Shown here: one piece after another, positions 43,635 through 50,631 of the stretch
Position numbering within the stretch: position 1 is the first letter of the stretch
Layout: the number at the start of each line of letters is the position of its first letter
From: Bacteroidota bacterium
Lineage (GTDB): Bacteria > Bacteroidota > Ignavibacteria > UBA10030 > UBA8401
Length of the DNA stretch: 63,556 nucleotides
Reading direction: 5' to 3'
Assembly: GCA_030679145.1 (NCBI GenBank)
Contig: JAUXTU010000062.1
Coordinates: forward strand, 1-63,556
The notes under the pieces: generated by a model
Told to the model about the DNA's origin: nothing
Database searches by the model: none
Seen by the model: the letters and a program-made list of their open reading frames with translations, nothing else
Translations under genes and position numbers: made by a program

Positions 43635-44092
43635 GCACAAAGATTAATAAAATTAACAATATCATTATTTGTTAAAACATTATTATATATGTCTAGCCAT
43701 AATTCGTTTGGTAATTTCTGGTGAATATTTTTGATTGAAAATCCAACAGGAAAATTGATTGTTGAAACGCCTATTTCATATCCACCACCAGAATGACCAA
43801 TCTGGACATTATTACCAGTGAATAGGTTTTGCAATTGTTCAGGTAAATGCTCTCGTTGCCCCTTTTCACATTTGGCGGCACAATGGAATATTCTATTTTG
43901 AGGATAATAGTTTGTAACAAAGAAATGATATGCCGGATAATTATGATTATCCAGAATTGGAACATTAACAGGATAAAAGTAGATTACTCTGTTTTTAATG
44001 CCGACAGTTGATGTCCAACTTTGATTATGAACAGTTCTAATGTGATTTATAATTTTTGCATCAAGTTGTCTTACCCACTCTGGATGAATCAT
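43628..44092 (-). CDS. Protein of unknown function (cassette-type gene)
   Basis: A 154-residue soluble protein without signal peptide or membrane helix, rich in aromatic residues (IYFYPVNVPILDNHNYPAYH, NYYPQNRIFHCAAKCE). Cys and His residues are clustered at about 70-80 but do not form a known metal motif. It is not recognised. Its stop codon is embedded in the attC-like box of site B, and site C lies just upstream, so the gene fills one cassette almost exactly, as expected for integron cassettes, whose products are often unknown. Confidence 0.72.
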   Translation of the reverse strand: MIHPEWVRQLDAKIINHIRTVHNQSWTSTVGIKNRVIYFYPVNVPILDNHNYPAYHFFVTNYYPQNRIFHCAAKCEKGQREHLPEQLQNLFTGNNVQIGHSGGGYEIGVSTINFPVGFSIKNIHQKLPNELWLDIYNNVLTNNDIVNFINLCAL

Positions 44093-44124
44093 AAATGTCC
44101 AATAAGTTGTGTGGAATAATTAGT

Positions 44125-44211
44125 GCACCCTAACGGACTGGAGCTAAGCCGCGTTGTAACGTTCCAGCGCGTCGCGGCTACAACGTCGGCTTGAGTGACT
44201 GGTAAGCGGGC
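44125..44211 (-). repeat. attC-like site C (best preserved)
   Basis: An 87-base imperfect palindrome. The left box is CACCCTAACG (about 44126-44135), the right box GGTAAGCGGGC (44201-44211). Inner arms AAGCCGCGTTGTA (44146-44158) and TACAACGTCGGCTT (44179-44192) pair over 13 bases with one unpaired base. Read on the minus strand the second half is CGGCTTAGCTCCAGT followed by CCGTTAGGGTGC, i.e. GTTAGGG as the recombination box. Boxes, stem with an extrahelical base, and variable loop are the defining parts of attC. Confidence 0.8.
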
Positions 44212-44230
44212 ACAACTGTATTTGCATTTT

Positions 44231-45169
44231 TTAATTTTCAACTATAATTTCCAACGATTGTCTTTCGGAGGACACTTCCTCAGATTTAACACGATATAAA
44301 ATGTAATATTTTCCATTAATTTTTGGTGCATTACAAATCAATAAGCCAGGTGTTGCTGTACCTTTTGTTACAGTATTATGTTGAATTCTAATGGTTCTTA
44401 TGTTGGGAACTACAAAATCATCTGCTTGCCTAAAATGTTCTGTTGGTAGAATCAGGTCAAATCCGTCAGGAATAAAAAACCAAGCTTCGCAATTATGAAC
44501 GGATTTACCAGATAATACACTTACACGATAATTAAATTTAAGTTCAGTACCAGGAGATATCTTTAATGGAAAGGTTTGTTTATTGAAAATCATATTAACA
44601 CTTTCTTGATTTTCTAGGTCGTGTGCTTTAAGGGCTTCCAAAAAAGCCATTTTCATCCTAGTTTTTGGATTCTCAGAAACTAGGCTTATTTCTTGCACTA
44701 CGCTTAGGCAAAGCAACACTCGATATGTTCCATATACCAATAGAAGAAGAGAAACAATCCAAAAGACTATTCCGATAACAAATGTTAACTGGTTAGATTT
44801 ATATACTTCAGAACAAATATATGATACAATAAAAGCTGAACCTGGGATAAGAATGCTCTGATTGAATTGAAGAGAATTATATTTGTCACGAATTCGTTTA
44901 ATTTCCTTTTCTTGTTTCTTTTTTTCTTTGTTAATTTCTTTCAATATTGTTTCCACGCCTTCACTGTTTCCTGAACCTTTAAACTCATTGATTTTATTCT
45001 GTAGATCGTTTACCTTTAGTTCAAAATCTGCTGCCTTTTTCTTCTCAGCATCATTTTGTTTTCTTCGAGATTCTTCGATTGCATCACTTAAAAATGTCAC
45101 CGTAAAAGTGAATACAGCAATACCAATACCTGCGAGTGTAATCGACCATACGCTTAAATCAGGTAACAT
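44231..45169 (-). CDS. Membrane protein with coiled coil, unknown function (possible cassette gene)
   Basis: A 312-residue protein: transmembrane helix 1 (about 9-27), a long charged coiled coil (30-95, rich in Lys/Glu), two more transmembrane helices (about 108-150), and a soluble C-terminal beta domain (190-312). GGAG precedes the start. No known family is recognised. Site C lies just downstream, but no attC-like site is seen upstream (45170-45290), so this may be the first cassette or a chromosomal gene beside the array. Confidence 0.7.
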   Translation of the reverse strand: MLPDLSVWSITLAGIGIAVFTFTVTFLSDAIEESRRKQNDAEKKKAADFELKVNDLQNKINEFKGSGNSEGVETILKEINKEKKKQEKEIKRIRDKYNSLQFNQSILIPGSAFIVSYICSEVYKSNQLTFVIGIVFWIVSLLLLVYGTYRVLLCLSVVQEISLVSENPKTRMKMAFLEALKAHDLENQESVNMIFNKQTFPLKISPGTELKFNYRVSVLSGKSVHNCEAWFFIPDGFDLILPTEHFRQADDFVVPNIRTIRIQHNTVTKGTATPGLLICNAPKINGKYYILYRVKSEEVSSERQSLEIIVEN

Positions 45170-45289
45170 ATCGTTTTCTCCTAAATTGATAATTTGCCTA
45201 CTAACTAGTGATTAGGTCTACTCAATAGGCTTAGTACTCATTAATCAGCCTAATTGTCCACAGATTTACAGTTAATTTGCTGGATAGAA

Positions 45290-45320
45290 GGTATTATATT
45301 TTTATGCTCTGCACAATACC
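45290..45320. promoter_or_regulatory. 31-base element with GGTAT / ATACC ends, copy 1
   Basis: This 31-base segment begins GGTAT and ends ATACC, with TGCACAATACC at one end. It agrees with the segment at 46979-47009 in 25 of 31 positions, and similarity continues into the flank (TTAA-ATA-TTTT). It lies 121 bases upstream of the minus-strand gene at 44231-45169. The inverted ends suggest a protein-binding site or a small repeat. Confidence 0.45.
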
Positions 45321-45383
45321 CGAGTTTAAATATTTTTGTGATCTTTTATCTTTTGTAAAACCTTGACAAGGCTTTTATGAGAT

Positions 45384-45755
45384 TTAAATCGTTACACCGC
45401 TCGGCGCAGTGAATGTGTCGTCGGAAATATTACCGGTGTTACGTGTCTCTGCCGGTTCGAAAATAAGCACTTCAACTTCTTCTTCGGCAACGGTGCGATG
45501 CTCAACTCCCCGAGGGACAACAAATAATTCTCCTTGATGCAATTCCACTACACGATCACGAAACTCGACTCGAAATTGTCCTTTCCAAACAAGAAATAAC
45601 TCATCCTGATCATCGTGATGATGCCACACGAATTCTCCTTTGAATTTAACCACCTTAACTTCCTGTCCGTTCAGTTCCGCGATCACTTTTGGACGCCAAT
45701 GTTCAGTAAAAAGAGAGAACTTTTGATTGAGATTAACGGATGTCATTGAGTGCAT
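45384..45755 (-). CDS. Cupin-domain protein
   Basis: A small single-domain cupin of 123 residues if ATG 45755 is used (GTG 45767 and ATG 45746 are alternatives). The two cupin motifs are visible: FVWHHHDDQDELFLVWKG with a His triplet and Glu, and LFVVPRGVEHRTV with the third His. It belongs to the group of small cupins with L-N-G-Q-x-V-K-V-V-K-F-K-G-E-F, common in bacteria, whose reaction is usually unknown. It lies 32 bases downstream of nhaA and may be cotranscribed with it. Confidence 0.88.
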   Translation of the reverse strand: MHSMTSVNLNQKFSLFTEHWRPKVIAELNGQEVKVVKFKGEFVWHHHDDQDELFLVWKGQFRVEFRDRVVELHQGELFVVPRGVEHRTVAEEEVEVLIFEPAETRNTGNISDDTFTAPSGVTI

Positions 45756-45787
45756 TGTTGATTCCACTTTAGTGTAAACTTAAAAGG

Positions 45788-46939
45788 TTATTCGTTATTA
45801 CTGCTTTGAGGTTTTAGCGTTGCCTTGAGCAACAGAAATCCAATTGTTCCGGCAATAACCGAAGCGATAAGAATTGCAATTTTAGAATTATTGATAATCT
45901 CTCCATCATTAAACGCAAGAAGGGTAATGAAGATGGACATTGTAAATCCAATTCCCCCTAAAAATCCTGCGCCGATGATGTTCTTCCATTGTAAGTTTTC
46001 CGGCAGCGTGCAAAGTCCGACAGTGACTCCAATAAAAGTAAAGAGCCAAATGCCGAGCGGTTTACCAATGATCAGTCCGGCAAAAATTCCCAAGCTATTT
46101 GTTTCCCCTAATCCGTTCTGCCAGCCGGAGCCGATTGCAATGCAGGTATTAGCGATTGCAAACAATGGGAGAATAAAAAATGCAACAGGCTTATGTAAAA
46201 AATGCTGAAGAATGAATGAAGGAGATTTCTCCCCGCCATCACCAAAGGGAATTGCAAACGCCAATAACACTCCTGTGAGCGTAGCATGAACACCGGAATT
46301 GAGCATAAAATACCACATTGCGGCACCACAAATCAAATAGGGGATGAGGGTGAGAACTTTTAATCTGTTGAGAATAAGGAGGAAACCAAAAATACCCATT
46401 GCGATAAAAAAATTTGTGAGAGCTAACGATGTTGTGTAAAAAATTGCAATGACAATGATTGCCCCGAGATCGTCGATAACAGCCAATGCCGTCAGGAAAA
46501 TTTTGAGCGAGACGGGGACGCGACTTCCCAACAGCGACAAAATCCCGATGGCAAACGCAATATCCGTTGCCATTGGAATTCCTGCACCGGATTGCGTTTC
46601 AGTTCCGAAATTAAGGAGTAAAAATAATCCCGCCGGGACAAGCATTCCTCCTAATGCACCGATCAAAGGTAATGCAGCACTTTTCAGATCCGAAATTTCT
46701 CCAATGTAGATTTCCCGTTCCAATTCCAAGCCAATCAGCAGGAAGAAGATGGTCATCAGTCCGTCATTGATCCAATGAACGATAGAATGACTGCCAACGG
46801 AAAAATTCCAAAAACCGATGTAAGAAGTTTGCCATTGAGAATTCGCAAGCGCCAACGAAAGAATCGTCACGAAGACCAAGATCAGTCCCCCTGTTTTTTC
46901 GCTTTCAAAAAAGTCGTTAAAGAGTTTTGTTAATTTCAT
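45788..46939 (-). CDS. nhaA: Na+/H+ antiporter NhaA
   Basis: A 383-residue secondary transporter that exports Na+ in exchange for H+. The paired aspartates of the transport site are in ALAVIDDLGAIIVIA; other NhaA marks are GLELEREIYIGE (with the pH-sensor Glu), IPMATDIAFAIGI (with Asp and the unwound helix), and GIGFTMSIFITLLAF. Twelve hydrophobic segments can be counted. The 31-base element copy 2 lies 40 bases upstream of its start. Confidence 0.97.
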   Translation of the reverse strand: MKLTKLFNDFFESEKTGGLILVFVTILSLALANSQWQTSYIGFWNFSVGSHSIVHWINDGLMTIFFLLIGLELEREIYIGEISDLKSAALPLIGALGGMLVPAGLFLLLNFGTETQSGAGIPMATDIAFAIGILSLLGSRVPVSLKIFLTALAVIDDLGAIIVIAIFYTTSLALTNFFIAMGIFGFLLILNRLKVLTLIPYLICGAAMWYFMLNSGVHATLTGVLLAFAIPFGDGGEKSPSFILQHFLHKPVAFFILPLFAIANTCIAIGSGWQNGLGETNSLGIFAGLIIGKPLGIWLFTFIGVTVGLCTLPENLQWKNIIGAGFLGGIGFTMSIFITLLAFNDGEIINNSKIAILIASVIAGTIGFLLLKATLKPQSSNNE

Positions 46940-46978
46940 TTTGTATAGAGGTGATTGGTTGCCTATTGTTAGACTAAA

Positions 46979-47009
46979 GGTATATTTTTTTCATTCTTTG
47001 CACAATACC
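46979..47009. promoter_or_regulatory. 31-base element with GGTAT / ATACC ends, copy 2
   Basis: Second copy of the element at 45290-45320 (same length, 25 of 31 positions equal, same inverted ends). It lies 40 bases upstream of the nhaA start, where a regulator or promoter element would be expected. Confidence 0.45.
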
Positions 47010-47052
47010 AGCATTAAGATACTTTTAGAGCTAATGATTAGTACATAAAACA

Positions 47053-47077
47053 AAAAGGCGACCATTGGTCGCCTTTT
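47053..47077 (-). terminator. Terminator of the STAS-protein gene
   Basis: Perfect hairpin AAAAGGCGACC (47053-47063) / GGTCGCCTTTT (47067-47077), loop ATT, with A-rich and T-rich ends. On the minus strand it follows the gene at 47118. Confidence 0.88.
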
Positions 47078-47079
47078 AG

Positions 47080-47104
47080 ATTCCCGATAAAAACATTCGG
47101 GAAT
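47080..47104. repeat. REP-like palindrome, copy 2
   Basis: Arms ATTCCCGA (47080-47087) and TCGGGAAT (47097-47104), followed by GAC. On the minus strand it reads GTCATTCCCGAATG-TTTT-TATCGGGAATC, nearly the same as copy 1 at 41864-41894. It lies directly behind the terminator of the STAS gene. Confidence 0.75.
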
Positions 47105-47117
47105 GACATTGATTTTT

Positions 47118-47456
47118 TTACTTAAAACTTTCAACTGCACTTTTTACAGTGTCGTGAAGTTCGATAACATTGCTCACTTTGGTCATCTTAAAAACCTGTG
47201 CAACTTTTTCAGTTGCTGCGGCGATCTTTAAATTGCCTCCGGCATTGCGCATTGTTGTAACGGCACCGATGATCATGCCGAGTCCGGAACTGTTCATCAA
47301 AGAGACACCGCCAAGATCGACGACAATGTTCTTTTTCTTGGCGTCGAGCAGTTTGTGAAGCGCGCTGTTGAGTTCTGATGCTTCAGGACCGCCGAGCATG
47401 CTGCCTTCCATCTTTACGACGGTAACGTTATTTAATTCTTTTGTCGAGAATTTCAT
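47118..47456 (-). CDS. STAS-domain anti-sigma factor antagonist
   Basis: A 112-residue single STAS domain. The motif VSLMNSSGLGMI (Ser56/Ser57) holds the Ser that RsbW-type kinases phosphorylate in SpoIIAA/RsbV relatives. In its unphosphorylated form such a protein binds the anti-sigma kinase and frees its partner. A second STAS protein, a kinase and two phosphatases are encoded at 50632-55299, so the two loci may be in the same network. It has its own terminator. Confidence 0.92.
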   Translation of the reverse strand: MKFSTKELNNVTVVKMEGSMLGGPEASELNSALHKLLDAKKKNIVVDLGGVSLMNSSGLGMIIGAVTTMRNAGGNLKIAAATEKVAQVFKMTKVSNVIELHDTVKSAVESFK

Positions 47457-47498
47457 ACGATTCTCACTATAAATTTTTAAGTATTAACTTTATTCTCT

Positions 47499-47566
47499 CG
47501 TCATTCCCGCGTGCTTCTGGCGGGAATCTATTTTTGGATGCCCGATAGGAGCGTTCGGGCATGACG
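47499..47566. repeat. Pair of REP-like palindromes in inverted orientation (copies 3 and 4)
   Basis: Two hairpins back to back between the STAS gene and secF. The first has arms ATTCCCGC (47503-47510) / GCGGGAAT (47520-47527); the second ATGCCCGA (47538-47545) / TCGGGCAT (47555-47562). The outer ends are CGTCAT and ATGACG, so the pair is itself an inverted repeat. The sequence agrees with copies 1 and 2 in layout (GTCAT-K-CCCG ... CGGG-M-ATC). Confidence 0.78.
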
Positions 47567-47577
47567 AATAGACTTAA

Positions 47578-48504
47578 TTATTTGGTGGCTATCATCTTCT
47601 TTGTTTGACGCTGTGTAAAATCAAGAACCAACGCACTTGCTACATAGATGGACGAATAAGTTCCAAGGATCGTTCCGATGAAGAATGTGAATGCGAATCC
47701 GCGATTCACTTCTCCGCCGAAGATCACCAGCACCAGAAGAACAAGGAATACTGTTCCGTTGGTGATGATCGTTCTGCTCAATGTTTCATTCACCGAACGG
47801 TTCATGATCGTTGCAAGGTCCTCTGATTTATGGATCTTCAGATTTTCACGGATACGATCGAACACTACTACCGTGTCATTGATCGAAAAGCCGACCAATG
47901 TTAAGAATGCTGCCATAATATTTTGATCGATCTCTAAATTCAAATACGGCGAGAGACCATTGATAAGAACGATGACACCGAATGTTGCGATAACGTCATG
48001 AAACAACGCAATAACGCCTGCCAATCCATAAATGAATTGGAAACGAAATCCGATATAGATCATGATGATGAGCATAGCGGAGAAGATTGCATAGATTGCA
48101 TTCGTCTTCAATTCTGAACCGATCTTCGCGCTGATTTTATAACTCTTAAGAACTGTGAATGAGTTATTTGGGAATGACTTTGTTAAACTTGCCGTGATAA
48201 CATCCAAAGTCTTTGTACCTTCACCTAGATCAAGTGTGCGGATCAAAATATCACTCGCCGCACCAAAGGTCTTAATTTCGCTGCTTGTGAATCCGGCATT
48301 CTGAACAGCGTTACGGATTTCCGAGATGGCGGGTGGATTGTCAAAACGGACGAGTACCTCGGTTCCGCCGAGGAAATCGATTCCAAACGAAACACCGCGA
48401 ATGAATGCCCCTATAATTCCGATGATAATGACGGCACCGGAAACCGAATACCAGATTTTTCTGGTACCCATAAAATTAATTTTTGTAGCTTGTAAAATTC
48501 TCAT
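47578..48504 (-). CDS. secF: Protein-export membrane protein SecF
   Basis: A 308-residue protein with six transmembrane helices and the periplasmic domain between helices 1 and 2. SecF with SecD uses the proton gradient to help complete preprotein translocation. Marks: FGIDFLGGTEVLVRF near the start and FHDVIATFGVIV, VGFSINDTVVVFDRIREN in the membrane part (the latter with the conserved Asp-Arg motif). It begins 20 bases after secD on the same strand. Confidence 0.97.
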   Translation of the reverse strand: MRILQATKINFMGTRKIWYSVSGAVIIIGIIGAFIRGVSFGIDFLGGTEVLVRFDNPPAISEIRNAVQNAGFTSSEIKTFGAASDILIRTLDLGEGTKTLDVITASLTKSFPNNSFTVLKSYKISAKIGSELKTNAIYAIFSAMLIIMIYIGFRFQFIYGLAGVIALFHDVIATFGVIVLINGLSPYLNLEIDQNIMAAFLTLVGFSINDTVVVFDRIRENLKIHKSEDLATIMNRSVNETLSRTIITNGTVFLVLLVLVIFGGEVNRGFAFTFFIGTILGTYSSIYVASALVLDFTQRQTKKMIATK

Positions 48505-48524
48505 GCTGCTATAACTCCTAGTTC

Positions 48525-50414
48525 TTATCCAAAGTTGATTTCAGTGGTTCCGCGATCGGTCATAACATCGAATACGACGCGTGTAATTATAATTGCCGTG
48601 AACAGATTTGCCGTAACACCCATCATCAGTGTCAGTGCAAAACCTTGAACCGGTCCGCTGCCGAATTGATAGAGAACAATACCGGTGAATAGCGTGGTAA
48701 TGTTCGAATCGAAAATAGCACTGAAAGCTTTATCATACCCTGCGTCAATTGCGGCGCGCAATGTTTTATGTGTTGCAAGTTCTTCACGGATACGCTCAAA
48801 GATAAGAACGTTCGCATCAACCGCCATACCAATCGTTAGAACGATACCGGCGATACCGGGAAGCGTTAATGTTCCTCCAAATGCAGCGAGGATTGAAAAG
48901 ACAAAGAGTGTATTGATAAACAATGCAACGTTCGCAACAATTCCGCCGCTTCGATAATAGAAAATCATGAATGCAATGATCAGTCCAAAAGCGATCAAGA
49001 AAGAATTTGATCCTGCGGCGATTGAATCTGATCCAAGAGAAGGTCCAACACCTTGATGTTCAATAATTTCAACAGGAGCAGGGAGTGCGCCGGCTTTCAG
49101 AATAATTTCAAGCAGACGGGCTTCTTCAATATTTTCCATCCCTTCGATCTGTGAACGGCCTCCGGTGATTTTTCCGCGGATGTTCGGGGCGGAGAACACG
49201 GCATCATCAAGAACGATTGCCATTCGTTTATTCACATTTGCGCCGGTGATTCGTGCCCATTCGCGCGAACCTTCGCTGTTCATCTCCATTGTTACAATGG
49301 GTTGATTGTAGTTCTGATCGATCGTTGCCTGCGCATTTACAACTACTCCGCCGGTCAATTCCGGTGTTTTTTTCAAACCGAACAGAGCATAATATTTAAC
49401 ACCTTCGCTAATGAACAAGTGCTTAGAAGAAAAATAGAATGCCATATCAGAAGGCATCAATTTCTGAACATCCTGTCGAGCAAGAATACGCTGAACTTTG
49501 ATTTTATCATTCTCCGAAACATATGCTTCGCCGCTTCCTTGCTGATTCGGACGGGCAAGAAATAAGAACGGATGTTCTTTTGCAACTTGTTCGGGTGTCT
49601 TTTGTGCATCGGAAATAGCAGTTGATCCGGTATCGGATTTATTTGTCAACGCTGATAACGTGTTGCCGGTGGTTGTTGCTTTTTTCGTTGAATCTTTTGT
49701 ACCGGTTGAATCAGCGTATCCTTTACCGGCAAGAAATTTATCGATCGCTTCCATCGTTTTGTAAATGATGTCGGGATCTTTCATCAATTTGAATTCGAGC
49801 AGAGCTGTTGTTCCTACTAATCCGCGAACTTCATTCTCATTCGATACGCCGGGAAGTTCAACGATGATTCTTCGTCCGCCTTGTTTTTGAATTGTCGGTT
49901 CCGAAACACCGTATTGGTCAACACGATTACGGATAATTTCCATTGCACGATCAACGGCTTTATCTGACTCATCCTGCAGACGATTCAAAATTGTTTCATT
50001 CTCTTCTCGAAGTGAACCGTAGTATCGGTTCAACCGAACTTGTTTTGCCTCGAATGCACGCTGAAACAACGTTATGATACTTTCGTTGTTTGTTTGTGCT
50101 TCGCGAGCAATATCTGCCATAATAAGAGTGAATTGATCATCTTTATTTTTCGCCATCTGTTTAAGCATTTCTAAGACGTTCACTTCCATCACCACGCGCA
50201 TACCGCCTTGCAGATCTAATCCAATCTTGATCCGTTTTGCTTTTGCATCACGCATAGAAACTTCGTTTTCGGTGACATACTTCAAACTGTCTTCACCGAC
50301 AAGTTGGGATATATTTTTGCTAAAATTGTAAGACTGGTATGTAGGATAAAGGAAATAGAGCGCTAAACCAAAGGTCGCCACAATTGCAAACAACTTACCG
50401 CGATTTTTTTTCAC
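48525..50414 (-). CDS. secD: Protein-export membrane protein SecD
   Basis: A 629-residue protein if translation starts at GTG 50414, which GGAGG precedes at six bases; the frame stays open 33 codons upstream (to 50513) but that part is AT-rich and lacks a Shine-Dalgarno. Marks: IGLDLQGGMRVVMEV, the periplasmic P1 domain with IRNRVDQYGVSEPTIQKQGGRRIIVELPG, and in the membrane part TLPGIAGIVLTIGMAVDANVLIFERI and FTGIVLYQFGSGPVQGFALTLMMGV. The long P1 includes a Ser/Thr-rich insert near 230-300. It forms an operon with secF and is divergent from the gene at 50632. Confidence 0.96.
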   Translation of the reverse strand: MKKNRGKLFAIVATFGLALYFLYPTYQSYNFSKNISQLVGEDSLKYVTENEVSMRDAKAKRIKIGLDLQGGMRVVMEVNVLEMLKQMAKNKDDQFTLIMADIAREAQTNNESIITLFQRAFEAKQVRLNRYYGSLREENETILNRLQDESDKAVDRAMEIIRNRVDQYGVSEPTIQKQGGRRIIVELPGVSNENEVRGLVGTTALLEFKLMKDPDIIYKTMEAIDKFLAGKGYADSTGTKDSTKKATTTGNTLSALTNKSDTGSTAISDAQKTPEQVAKEHPFLFLARPNQQGSGEAYVSENDKIKVQRILARQDVQKLMPSDMAFYFSSKHLFISEGVKYYALFGLKKTPELTGGVVVNAQATIDQNYNQPIVTMEMNSEGSREWARITGANVNKRMAIVLDDAVFSAPNIRGKITGGRSQIEGMENIEEARLLEIILKAGALPAPVEIIEHQGVGPSLGSDSIAAGSNSFLIAFGLIIAFMIFYYRSGGIVANVALFINTLFVFSILAAFGGTLTLPGIAGIVLTIGMAVDANVLIFERIREELATHKTLRAAIDAGYDKAFSAIFDSNITTLFTGIVLYQFGSGPVQGFALTLMMGVTANLFTAIIITRVVFDVMTDRGTTEINFG

Positions 50415-50631
50415 AAATAAACCTCCACTAAAATTCAAGTGCTTTTGATATATTATTAATACAAGGATAAAAATATAACGCAAAACGACTGTAAAATCAA
50501 TGAAAATCTGCACTTATTACTAAAGATCGTTCATTGTAAATGAAGTGTTATTTTTCTACTTTGAAATGCCTTTTGCAACTTTTCACTGTAATTTCCGAAA
50601 CATTGAACGGCAATTCACTTAATACTATTCA

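Noticed and set aside
45190-45290. Possible fourth attC or attI site upstream of the gene at 44231-45169
   Set aside because: ATTAGG / CCTAAT and AGGCT / AGCCT repeats are present but the order of boxes and stem does not match the other sites.
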